In this document: positions 1 to 5,776 of the stretch, piece by piece
Layout of the letters: each line of letters starts with the position of its first letter
How positions within the stretch are numbered: position 1 is the first letter of the stretch
From: Methanomicrobiaceae archaeon
GTDB taxonomy: Archaea; Halobacteriota; Methanomicrobia; Methanomicrobiales; Methanomicrobiaceae
Assembly: GCA_030628325.1 (NCBI GenBank)
Contig: DAOVRB010000015.1
Location: 1-10,317 of the forward strand
Reading direction: 5' to 3'
DNA length: 10,317 bases
Translations under genes and position numbers: made by a program
Notes under the pieces: generated by a model
What the model was told of the DNA's origin: nothing
The model's database searches: none
Seen by the model: only the letters and a program-made list of their open reading frames with translations

Positions 1-1127
1 CCACCCTTATGTATCAGACAGTAACCCCTTCTCAGTGGTTGTTTCGGGTTTACTGCCACCAGTTCTGTTTTTAAGTTTTTCAGCAGGAGTTTTTCCCGGT
101 TAATGTATGAACTGACACTGCGCATGAAACGTTCTCCGAGGTCTGCAACCTTCTCTCTCTCATCATTTAATTTTCTTTCAAAGCGCGCCGACCTAAGGCG
201 AAACCTCATCTCCTCAAGGGATTCTCTTTCGCGTTCAACTCTTATTTCAAGAACATCTGAGAGGCGTTTTTTATACAGTCCAAGTTTTGCTTTCATTTCA
301 GACCTGTCGGGAACAACCAGTTCTGCTGCTGCCGAGGGAGTGGGGGCACGTACATCTGCCGCAAAGTCAGAGAGCACCCAGTCCACTTCGTGCCCTACTG
401 CACTGACAACAGGTGTTATGCACTCTGCTATGGCTCTGACTACATCGGGGTGATTAAACTCAAACAGGTCTTCAAAGCTCCCGCCACCCCGCCCTACAAT
501 TATTACATCCACAAGACCATCCACATTTTTAATCGCGCGAACAATATCCACATGGGCCAGATCACCCTGTACCGGTGTCGGTGAGATAATAATTTCAACT
601 GGATAACGCCGCCCGATTATGTTTTCAATGTCACTCCTTGCAGCACCGCCTGGTGATGTGACAACGCCTATACGTGTGGGATATTCTGGCAGGGGTTTCT
701 TCTTCCATGTATCAAATAATCCCTCGTCTGCCAGTTCTTTCTTCCACGCAAGTAACAGGAGGTGTTTTTCACCCCTGCCCAACGGACGCATCTCCCTTGC
801 GATTAACTGGTATTTCCCATGGGGCTCATAGACCCGGACAGAACCCCAGATCATCACTTTCATACCGTTTTTTGGTTCAAAAGAAAGTTCACGGGCATTA
901 TTACGCCACATGGTAGAGTTCAGAACGTATGTTTTCCCCCCCTTATGCTCAGACAGGGAAAAATACAGGTGCCCTGAAGAGTGCTGATTAAAATTTGTAA
1001 CTTCACCCTCAACCCAGATATCCTGCAGACGGTCATCGTCCAGAAGAGTGCAGATTATTTGCGACACGTCAGATACATGACATAAATCAATGTCGCCCAG
1101 ATACATTTCCCCGGGCATTTCTATCAT
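1..1127 (-). CDS. xseA: Exodeoxyribonuclease VII large subunit (partial, 3' end outside window)
   Basis: ExoVII large subunit is the catalytic chain of a nuclease that degrades single-stranded DNA from both ends to short oligonucleotides. 375 codons read in one open frame from ATG 1127 to the window edge. An N-terminal OB-fold is at about residues 12-112 (VEGEVTNF at 39-46, SGHLYFSL at 51-58). The catalytic domain follows, with GVVTSPGGAA at 154-163, VGRGGGSFEDLFEFN at 211-225 and VSAVGHEVDW at 241-250. D166, R213, H246 and D249 align with the conserved D155, R205, H238 and D241 of the E. coli enzyme. Residues 275-355 are a charged helical, coiled-coil-like region, and PLRRGY (364-369) matches the usual family C-terminal block. 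By family length (400-450 residues), roughly 50 residues are missing. The frame stays open upstream to about 1236, but a TATA box 22-33 bases upstream favours a leaderless ATG at 1127. No xseB is visible; it would lie beyond the left edge. Confidence 0.95.
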   Translation of the reverse strand, partial: MIEMPGEMYLGDIDLCHVSDVSQIICTLLDDDRLQDIWVEGEVTNFNQHSSGHLYFSLSEHKGGKTYVLNSTMWRNNARELSFEPKNGMKVMIWGSVRVYEPHGKYQLIAREMRPLGRGEKHLLLLAWKKELADEGLFDTWKKKPLPEYPTRIGVVTSPGGAARSDIENIIGRRYPVEIIISPTPVQGDLAHVDIVRAIKNVDGLVDVIIVGRGGGSFEDLFEFNHPDVVRAIAECITPVVSAVGHEVDWVLSDFAADVRAPTPSAAAELVVPDRSEMKAKLGLYKKRLSDVLEIRVERERESLEEMRFRLRSARFERKLNDEREKVADLGERFMRSVSSYINREKLLLKNLKTELVAVNPKQPLRRGYCLIHKG

Positions 1128-1148
1128 CTTCTGATTTGTAAACAGGGG

Positions 1149-1160
1149 TTTATAAATAAA
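1149..1160 (-). promoter_or_regulatory. Putative archaeal TATA box for xseA
   Basis: On the minus strand this reads TTTATTTATAAA, a good archaeal box A. Its centre is about 27 bases before the xseA ATG at 1127, so the predicted transcript would begin at or within a few bases of the start codon (leaderless). No Shine-Dalgarno motif precedes that ATG, which agrees. Prediction from spacing and composition only. Confidence 0.55.
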
Positions 1161-1284
1161 GCGTAAAATCACAAAATATTCACCCCCTGAGTAGTCCACA
1201 AAGCAGATGGATATATCATTCAGTGAATAACAAAATTAAAGAAGACTTTTTTCTCTTACATTACTCCCGGCATTACCCTGCAGA

Positions 1285-1298
1285 TTACATGCATGTAA
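1285..1298. promoter_or_regulatory. Perfect 14-bp palindrome, possible operator
   Basis: TTACATGCATGTAA equals its own reverse complement. With no loop, it is better suited to binding a dimeric regulator than to forming an RNA hairpin. It lies about 35-45 bases upstream of the AT-rich promoter of the rightward gene and about 125 bases upstream of the xseA TATA box. CCCT (1276-1279) and AGGG (1298-1301) add a partial outer dyad. Operator function is inferred. Confidence 0.4.
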
Positions 1299-1328
1299 GG
1301 GATTTTGGGATTTATTTTTTCAGGATGA

Positions 1329-1364
1329 AATCTATATATCAATATAAATCTATATGCCAATATC
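1329..1364 (+). repeat. Two-copy 18-bp imperfect tandem repeat over promoter/start
   Basis: Units 1329-1346 and 1347-1364 both begin AATCTATAT and match at 15 of 18 positions. The first copy supplies the best TATA-like sequence (TCTATATATC, 1331-1340). The second contains the upstream candidate ATG at 1354. The duplication therefore spans the promoter and one possible start codon. Confidence 0.6.
1331..1340 (+). promoter_or_regulatory. Putative TATA box for the TIM-barrel gene
   Basis: TCTATATATC is the best TATA-like element. A start site about 26 bases downstream of its centre falls near 1362, giving a leaderless or nearly leaderless message that begins at ATG 1366 and excludes ATG 1354. 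A second AT-rich candidate (about 1310-1318) would allow ATG 1354, but there is no Shine-Dalgarno site to support it. Confidence 0.4.
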
Positions 1365-1365
1365 A

Positions 1366-2187
1366 ATGGTCAGGATAGCCACATCAAGCATGTTTTTTCA
1401 TGAGTACACCTGCAGTGAAATATTTGATTTCACCGAGAGTGCCGGTTGCAACGCAATAGAATTCTGGCTTGAAACACCAGATTTCTGGCTACATGGCCTC
1501 CCGGTACACGAACTCACAAAAATAATTGCAGAACACCCAACGCTCTGTCCGGTTAATATTCACTCACCTGTAATGGATCTAAATCCCTGCTCGATCAATC
1601 CCGATGTGGCAGATATCTCAATAATGCATACAGTAAGGGCGGTTGAAATTGCGGAGTCACTGAATGCTTCAGTAATCACAATCCACCCGGGCAGGAGAAC
1701 AGCAAAAAGAAAGGTCAGTGAAAGAGACTATGAACGCTTTAATAGATATACTGAAGCTGTCAGGAAAGTCGCCATGGATAAAACCGTACAGGTAAGCATT
1801 GAAAATATGGAGAAAAATGTAAACTCACTTCTTTGCACCCCAGAACGGGCCCGTGAAATCCTGGACAGAGAAGAGTGGCTCTCATTTACATTTGATACCG
1901 CCCACGCACTGAAAGAATCCATTAATGATGCAATAAGGTATATTGACTTGTGTCATGAGAGGATTGTTAATGTTCACTTAAGTGCACCAGGAAAAAACAG
2001 AATGCACCTGCCGGTCAGTGGCAACCGGGACATAGGCAGAATCCTTGAGTGCCTGAAGAGTTATGAGTACAAAGGATGTTTTACCCTTGAGATCGAGGAT
2101 ATGAACTATAATCACAGACTTAATCCTGATGAAAAGATAACTATCATTAAAAAAGAGATAAGTTATATCAGAAAAATCTTTGATTAG
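1366..2187 (+). CDS. Sugar phosphate isomerase/epimerase-like TIM-barrel protein
   Basis: A 273-residue protein of the xylose-isomerase-like TIM-barrel superfamily (AP-endonuclease 2/sugar isomerase fold). Candidate divalent-metal and catalytic residues sit at the ends of successive strands: E32 (AIEFW), H66 (NIHSPVMD), H107 (TIHPG), E146 (SIENM), D177 and H180 (FDTAH), H204 (NVHLSAPG) and E242 (LEIED). This series is typical of metal-dependent members such as endonuclease IV and sugar epimerases. Substrate cannot be told from sequence. Without close similarity to Nfo that I can recognise, isomerase/epimerase-like is safer than DNA repair. ATG 1366 (MVRIATSSM) puts strand 1 directly at the N-terminus and fits a leaderless transcript; ATG 1354 would add MPIS. 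It is divergent from xseA and has 85-94 bases before the next gene, so probably its own transcript. Confidence 0.8.
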   Translation: MVRIATSSMFFHEYTCSEIFDFTESAGCNAIEFWLETPDFWLHGLPVHELTKIIAEHPTLCPVNIHSPVMDLNPCSINPDVADISIMHTVRAVEIAESLNASVITIHPGRRTAKRKVSERDYERFNRYTEAVRKVAMDKTVQVSIENMEKNVNSLLCTPERAREILDREEWLSFTFDTAHALKESINDAIRYIDLCHERIVNVHLSAPGKNRMHLPVSGNRDIGRILECLKSYEYKGCFTLEIEDMNYNHRLNPDEKITIIKKEISYIRKIFD

Positions 2188-2246
2188 ACGTTGGGTTTAT
2201 AATATTTCAATGTCATATCTGATTTAGATAAACAGAATATGAATAA

Positions 2247-2258
2247 TAGATATATTTT
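2247..2258 (+). promoter_or_regulatory. Putative TATA box for the CNNM/CorC gene
   Basis: TAGATATATTTT has its centre about 29 bases before ATG 2282, which predicts a near-leaderless start. A second AT-rich box TTTATAATA (2196-2204) lies further upstream and could serve an alternative start site. Prediction only. Confidence 0.4.
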
Positions 2259-2281
2259 GCCGTTGTTGCGGCGTGGATGCA

Positions 2282-3550
2282 ATGATCGAGGAAAATAGTA
2301 AATTCATCCTATTTTTTGTATGTCTCCTCCTTTCCGGTTTTTTTTCGGGTTCAGAAGTTGCACTGATCTCAATTAATCAGGCAAAAGTCAGGACACTTGT
2401 TGAGAGGAATGTCAGTGGTTCCCGCGCTCTTGAGAAACTGAAAAAAAACTCAGACCACCTGCTGATTACAATCCTGATAGGCAATAATGTTGTTAACATC
2501 GGTGCTGCAGCACTTGCAACATCCTTAGCTATCGAATATTACGGCGATGTTGGAGTGGGTATCGCCACCGGTGTTGTTACAATACTGCTCCTCATCTTCG
2601 GAGAAATCGGGCCAAAAACATATGCTGCACGGAAAACAGAAAAAGTGGCACTGTTTGTATCATGGCCGATATTGTATCTCTCATATTTTTTCTACCCGCT
2701 GCTCAGGGTATATGACGGGATTAAAAATATATTCTCAATAAAAGGTGATATTGCGCACCCTGCCATAACTGAAGAAGAGATAAAACAGTGGATTGATGTG
2801 GGTGAGGAAGCAGGAACCATTGAAGAAGAAGAGCATGAGATGCTTTATCGTGTATTCAGGTTTACAGACACCATCGCAAAGGAGGCAATGACTCCGCGTG
2901 CAGACGTAGTAATGATTGACGAAAAAAGCAGCCTTGAAGAATCAATCAATATATTTAATGAGACCGGGTTTAGCAGATTGCCGGTATACCACGAACAGAT
3001 AGACAATATCATCGGCATCCTTAATGTGAAGGATGTATTTAGAGCAATACACAAAAAAATGGATAATATCAGGATAAGAGACCTGATATATGACCCGCAG
3101 TTCATTCCGGAAAGCAAAAAAATAGATGAACTCTTAAAAGAACTCCAGGTAAGAAAAGTACACCTCTCAATTGTTCTGGATGAGTATGGAACTTTTGTGG
3201 GAATTATCACAGTGGAAGATATTCTGGAAGAACTTGTAGGGGAAATCCTCGATGAATTTGATGTGGAAGAACCTGAAATACAGGAAATAGATGAAGGGGT
3301 CTACCTGATTGATGCAGGGGCATGGGTGGATCGGATTAATGAGGACTTAAATCTCAGTCTGCCACTGGATGAATCATACGAAACGATCGGCGGACTTTTG
3401 ATCGACAGGCTGGGCCACATCCCGAGACGCGGGGAACTGGTGGAAATAAATGACGGTAACATCCGCCTGATGGTGATGAAAATGCATGGAAGGCGTATCG
3501 TCGATGTCAAATTAATCCTTTCAAAAACAGGGGACAGAGACAATAATTAA
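2282..3550 (+). CDS. CNNM/HlyC-CorC family membrane protein with CBS pair
   Basis: 422-residue integral membrane protein with the full three-part architecture of the CNNM/CorC (older name 'hemolysin') family. These proteins are linked to divalent cation (Mg2+, Co2+) transport or its control. The DUF21/CNNM transmembrane domain is at about 5-145, with hydrophobic segments near 6-22, 60-84, 90-108 and 122-142; it has the signature SGFFSGSEVA (18-27) and FGEIGPKT (106-113). Two CBS domains follow at about 202-255 (MTPRADVVMID at its start) and 265-325 (VLDEYGTFVGIITVEDILEE), likely binding adenine nucleotides. The C-terminal CorC_HlyC domain is at about 337-415 (IGGLLIDRLGHIPRRGE). GTG 2273 in the same frame would add three residues; ATG 2282 is preferred from TATA spacing. 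The length is usual for the family. The ion moved is not determinable here. Confidence 0.9.
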   Translation: MIEENSKFILFFVCLLLSGFFSGSEVALISINQAKVRTLVERNVSGSRALEKLKKNSDHLLITILIGNNVVNIGAAALATSLAIEYYGDVGVGIATGVVTILLLIFGEIGPKTYAARKTEKVALFVSWPILYLSYFFYPLLRVYDGIKNIFSIKGDIAHPAITEEEIKQWIDVGEEAGTIEEEEHEMLYRVFRFTDTIAKEAMTPRADVVMIDEKSSLEESINIFNETGFSRLPVYHEQIDNIIGILNVKDVFRAIHKKMDNIRIRDLIYDPQFIPESKKIDELLKELQVRKVHLSIVLDEYGTFVGIITVEDILEELVGEILDEFDVEEPEIQEIDEGVYLIDAGAWVDRINEDLNLSLPLDESYETIGGLLIDRLGHIPRRGELVEINDGNIRLMVMKMHGRRIVDVKLILSKTGDRDNN

Positions 3551-3577
3551 TGAGTTCTGCCTGACAAATATAATAAC

Positions 3578-4195
3578 ATGAAACGCATTGCGGTTCTGGC
3601 ATCAGGCAGGGGTTCAAATTTTCAGGCAGTTATTGACAGAGTAAATGATGGCTACATTCCCGGTACATTTACAGCCCTTATCACAGACAACCCGGATGCA
3701 TACGCAATCCAGAGAGCAGAGCAGGCAGGCATTCCTGTGATGGTTGTTGATTTTAATTCATTTGAAGAGAGGGCGCAATACAATGACGCACTCCTTACGG
3801 CTATGAAAAAAGCAGATGCTGACCTGTATATTCTCACAGGATACATGCGTCTTTTAGACAAAAAAACCGTAAGAACATTTTCCGGAAAAATGATTAACAT
3901 CCATCCCGCACTTCTCCCGAGTTTCACAGGCCTGCATGCACAAAAACAGGCACTGGATTACGGCGTGAAAATTTCCGGATGTACTGTGCATTTTGTTGAC
4001 GAAGGAATGGACACCGGGCAGATTATTATCCAGCGCCCGGTCCGGGTAACTGATTCTGACGATGAATTTTCACTTGCTGAAAGAATACTTGTACAGGAGC
4101 ATATTGCGATGCCGGATGCAGTAAAACTGTTCTGTGAAGATCGCATCGTCATTGAAGACAGAATTGCAAGGATATTGCCACCACAAAAGACCTGA
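3578..4195 (+). CDS. purN: Phosphoribosylglycinamide formyltransferase (GAR transformylase)
   Basis: PurN transfers the formyl group of 10-formyltetrahydrofolate (or the archaeal pterin equivalent) to GAR, the third step of purine synthesis, in the cytoplasm. The 205 residues match the usual length. The N-terminal phosphate-binding stretch is VLASGRGSNFQAVID (6-20). The catalytic triad is preserved as N107 and H109 in MINIHPALLPSF (105-116) and D145 in DEGMDTGQ (141-148), the counterparts of N106, H108 and D144 of the E. coli enzyme. GCTVHFV (134-140) is also typical. The gene starts 27 bases after the CNNM/CorC gene, with no clear Shine-Dalgarno site. It may be read through from upstream, or from a weak TATA-like AATAATTAATG around 3541-3552. 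No other purine gene is in view. Confidence 0.95.
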   Translation: MKRIAVLASGRGSNFQAVIDRVNDGYIPGTFTALITDNPDAYAIQRAEQAGIPVMVVDFNSFEERAQYNDALLTAMKKADADLYILTGYMRLLDKKTVRTFSGKMINIHPALLPSFTGLHAQKQALDYGVKISGCTVHFVDEGMDTGQIIIQRPVRVTDSDDEFSLAERILVQEHIAMPDAVKLFCEDRIVIEDRIARILPPQKT

Positions 4196-4243
4196 TTTGA
4201 CAGACTCTCCTTTATTTTACTTATTTCAGGGCACATAACTCAT

Positions 4244-4266
4244 ATTTTGGAGAAATCATTTTGGAG
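4244..4266 (+). repeat. Pair of 9-bp direct repeats upstream of rnp4
   Basis: ATTTTGGAG occurs at 4244-4252 and again at 4258-4266. The copies are 14 bases apart start to start and lie about 40-60 bases upstream of the rnp4 TATA box. Such a pair could be a regulator site, but two 9-mers in AT-rich DNA may be chance. Confidence 0.35.
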
Positions 4267-4281
4267 TATTCTGACCCATTC

Positions 4282-4287
4282 TTTTTT
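4282..4287 (+). terminator. Possible oligo-T termination site after purN
   Basis: Six consecutive T at 4282-4287, plus the T-rich stretch at about 4210-4227, lie between purN and the rnp4 promoter. Archaeal RNA polymerase often stops at such runs without a hairpin. Weak evidence. Confidence 0.3.
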
Positions 4288-4301
4288 CACCCCGTAACTG
4301 C

Positions 4302-4309
4302 AATATATA
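4302..4309 (+). promoter_or_regulatory. Putative TATA box for the rnp4-yhbY unit
   Basis: AATATATA lies with its centre about 32 bases before ATG 4338, so transcription should start about 5 bases upstream of the coding sequence. It sits in a 142-base gap after purN and marks the beginning of the information-processing cluster. Confidence 0.5.
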
Positions 4310-4337
4310 GGAACGCATAACAAGTCAGGGACAGATA

Positions 4338-4658
4338 ATGGGATCAAAATCTCGGCAGCCAAAAAGAAAAGATATATCAATGGAACGCATCCGGATTCTG
4401 TTTGAACAGGCCGAAAGATTCCATTCTGAAAATCCGGAATGGAGCAGGGGATGTATCAGACTTGCACGAAAAATTGGTATGCGACAGCGCGTCAGGATCC
4501 CATCACCTTATAACAGGCGCTATTGCCGGAATTGTTCTGAGTATCTTGTGCCGGGAAGAAATATGAGAGTACGAATTCACAATGCAATGGTCATTGTCAC
4601 ATGTAAAAACTGTGGAAACCAGAGACGATACAGGTTGGTGAAGCATTATAACCGATAG
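4338..4658 (+). CDS. rnp4: RNase P protein component 4 (Rpp21/Rpr2 family)
   Basis: A protein subunit of archaeal RNase P, the ribonucleoprotein that removes 5' leaders from precursor tRNA. In known archaeal enzymes it pairs with Rpp29. The 106 residues begin with a basic segment and a helical N-terminal half with RLARKIGMR (41-49). The zinc ribbon follows: C63 and C66 (YCRNCSEYLVPG) with C89 and C92 (VTCKNCGNQRRYR), so all four metal ligands are present. The length is normal. The start ATG 4338 follows a TATA box at leaderless spacing. Its last codons overlap the start of yhbY, which suggests translational coupling. The rnp4-yhbY pair next to rps19e is a familiar archaeal arrangement. Confidence 0.95.
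   Translation: MGSKSRQPKRKDISMERIRILFEQAERFHSENPEWSRGCIRLARKIGMRQRVRIPSPYNRRYCRNCSEYLVPGRNMRVRIHNAMVIVTCKNCGNQRRYRLVKHYNR
4637..4641 (+). promoter_or_regulatory. Shine-Dalgarno site deciding the yhbY start
   Basis: GGTGA inside the 3' end of rnp4 is complementary to the 16S 3' end. It lies 6 bases before ATA 4648 and only 3 bases before ATT 4645. Other genes in this window use 5-6 bases after the same motif, which favours ATA 4648 as the initiation codon. Confidence 0.5.
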
Positions 4659-4881
4659 AAAACTAATTAATCAGCTAAAAGCAACGGTCTGGATTGGAAA
4701 AGACGGTTGCACGAAATCCACAATTGAAGAGATCCGCCGCCAGATCAAAGACAGGAAAATCGTAAAGATCAAGTGGCTTAGAAACACAGAAACTGACCCG
4801 GAAAGCATTGCAAAAGAGTGCAATGTAAAACTGATACAGGTTCGTGGCCGTACAATGGTACTTGCAAAAGCACAAAAATAA
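4648..4881 (+). CDS. yhbY: YhbY/CRM-domain RNA-binding protein, apparent ATA start
   Basis: A 77-residue single CRM (YhbY) domain protein; the family binds RNA and associates with pre-ribosomal subunits. Recognisable features are the strand-helix core KATVWIGKDG (about residues 12-21), EEIRRQIKDRKIVKIKWLR (27-45) and the closing VRGRTMVLAK near the C-terminus. The frame has an in-frame TGA at 4639-4641 and no ATG, GTG or TTG between that stop and the conserved core. The start must therefore be unusual. ATA 4648 gives (M)TDRKLINQLKATVW, a typical YhbY N-terminus, with GGTGA 6 bases before it; ATT 4645 is the alternative. It overlaps the last 11 bases of rnp4 in another frame. A sequencing or assembly error (ATG read as ATA) is also possible. 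Too short and oddly started to be picked up by standard ORF rules. Confidence 0.88.
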   Translation: MTDRKLINQLKATVWIGKDGCTKSTIEEIRRQIKDRKIVKIKWLRNTETDPESIAKECNVKLIQVRGRTMVLAKAQK

Positions 4882-4883
4882 CA

Positions 4884-4890
4884 TTTTTTT
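4884..4890 (+). terminator. Oligo-T terminator after yhbY
   Basis: Seven T begin three bases after the yhbY stop codon. No strong hairpin precedes them, in keeping with archaeal oligo-T termination. With the TATA box that follows, this suggests rnp4-yhbY is a unit separate from the rps19e operon, at least in part. Confidence 0.45.
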
Positions 4891-4926
4891 CCGGGCACGG
4901 CTCGAAATCTATAATAACTTACTTTG

Positions 4927-4939
4927 CAAATAAATATAG
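4927..4939 (+). promoter_or_regulatory. Putative BRE/TATA promoter of the rps19e operon
   Basis: CAAATAAATATAG combines an A-rich BRE-like upstream part with a TATA-like core (4932-4939). Start-site spacing predicts transcription from about 4960, leaving a leader of about 16-18 bases before ATG 4978. An additional TATA-like sequence (TCTATAATAA) lies at about 4908-4917. Confidence 0.5.
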
Positions 4940-4977
4940 ACTGCTGTTTAGCATAGAATTAGAAGAGTGTTGATTAA

Positions 4978-5427
4978 ATGACAACTGTATATGACATCCC
5001 TGCAGATGTCCTTATCGGGAGCGTTGCAGAAGAGTTTAAAGAGCTTGACGCAATAAACGCACCTGAATGGGCGGCATTTGCCAAGACAGGTGTCCATAAA
5101 GAGATGCCACCTAAACAAGATGACTGGTGGCATACACGTGCGGCTTCAGTATTGCGCCGTGTCTATATGGACGGACCAGTTGGCGTACAGAGACTGAGGT
5201 CATTCTACGGTGGCAAAAAAGATCGCGGTTCAAACCCTTATCAGTTCAGGAAGGGATCCGGGTCAGTCACCAGAAAGATACTTCAGCAACTCAAAAACGC
5301 AGAACTTGTTGAGAATACCAAAGACGGTCGTATGATTTCAGCCAAAGGGCGTGCATTCCTTGACGGAGTGGCTCACGGTCTGAAAGAGAGCGTAGCTGAA
5401 TCAGTTCCCGGACTTGCAAAATACTGA
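4978..5427 (+). CDS. rps19e: 30S ribosomal protein eS19
   Basis: eS19 is an archaeal/eukaryotic small-subunit protein of the 30S head, needed for 3' maturation of small-subunit rRNA in eukaryotes. The 149 residues have the expected winged-helix pattern. They include WAAFAKTGVHKEMPP (31-45), DDWWHTRAASVLRRVYMDGPVGV (48-70), FYGGKKDRG (76-84) and the basic GSGSVTRKILQQL (93-105), followed by SAKGRAFLD (121-129). It is the first gene of the operon, preceded by its own TATA box. pdcd5 follows after 10 bases. The start is supported by the usual eS19 N-terminus (VYDIPADVLI). Confidence 0.97.
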   Translation: MTTVYDIPADVLIGSVAEEFKELDAINAPEWAAFAKTGVHKEMPPKQDDWWHTRAASVLRRVYMDGPVGVQRLRSFYGGKKDRGSNPYQFRKGSGSVTRKILQQLKNAELVENTKDGRMISAKGRAFLDGVAHGLKESVAESVPGLAKY

Positions 5428-5437
5428 GGTGTGACAG

Positions 5438-5776
5438 ATGGGTGACGATGAACTTGCTGAAATTCGAAGAAAACGGATGGAGCAGTTGCAAAGGCAGCAG
5501 ATGGAACAGGGTGGAATGGAAGAGGAGCTTGAAAGGCAGAGACAACAGGAATCCCAGATCCATATGGCTCTCATGCAAATTCTCGAACCCAATGCTCGTG
5601 AACGTTTAAACACCATCAAACTGACACGCCCGGAATTTGCAAAGGCCGTTGAACAGCAACTGGTAATGCTGGCACAGAGTGGCAGACTGCGTGGTCGTAT
5701 TGACGATGAGCAGTTAAAGGCACTTCTGACACAGCTACTACCAAAGAAGAAAGATTATACCATCACACGCAGGTAA
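5438..5776 (+). CDS. DNA-binding protein, PDCD5/TFAR19 family
   Basis: A 112-residue archaeal homologue of human PDCD5. Archaeal members are small, basic, mostly helical proteins annotated as DNA-binding; their cellular role is not settled, and the partnership with ribosomal genes suggests a link to protein synthesis or folding. The disordered, charged N-terminal segment ELAEIRRKRMEQLQRQQ (5-21) is typical. The conserved triple-helix core contains LEPNARERLNTIKLTRPEFAKAVE, from about residue 49 to 72, and GRLRGRIDDEQLKALL further on. A strong GAGGTG site overlapping the rps19e stop lies 6 bases before ATG 5438. The stop codon overlaps the next gene by one base (TAATG). Confidence 0.95.
   Translation: MGDDELAEIRRKRMEQLQRQQMEQGGMEEELERQRQQESQIHMALMQILEPNARERLNTIKLTRPEFAKAVEQQLVMLAQSGRLRGRIDDEQLKALLTQLLPKKKDYTITRR

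Larger units (their letters stand above)
1128..1365. other. Divergent intergenic region with dyads and repeats
   Basis: This gene-free stretch separates xseA (leftward) from the TIM-barrel gene (rightward). It holds the xseA TATA box (1149-1160), a short interrupted dyad ATTCA-G-TGAAT (1218-1228), a run of six T (1247-1252), a perfect 14-bp palindrome (1285-1298), and AT-rich promoter sequence ending in an 18-bp imperfect tandem repeat (1329-1364). I see no convincing small ORF or structured RNA in it. Confidence 0.6.

Noticed and set aside
103..916. Several plus-strand open frames (103-453, 390-584, 619-831, 674-916)
   Set aside because: They lie opposite xseA, whose minus-strand frame has full family motifs throughout. 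The plus-strand translations are low-complexity (S/R rich) and resemble no family.
1141..1330. Small RNA or riboswitch in the divergent intergenic region
   Set aside because: No extended stem-loop structure or known riboswitch core was seen. The palindrome has no loop and the rest is AT-rich promoter sequence.
4620..4700. Programmed frameshift fusing Rnp4 to YhbY
   Set aside because: Rnp4 ends normally after its zinc ribbon and basic tail. There is no slippery run near the overlap, and a GGTGA site fits independent re-initiation better. Kept only as an alternative to the ATA start.
4882..4910. Hairpin terminator around CCGGGCACGGCTCG
   Set aside because: The GC-rich segment does not form a convincing stem with neighbouring bases; only the T-run is credible as a termination signal.
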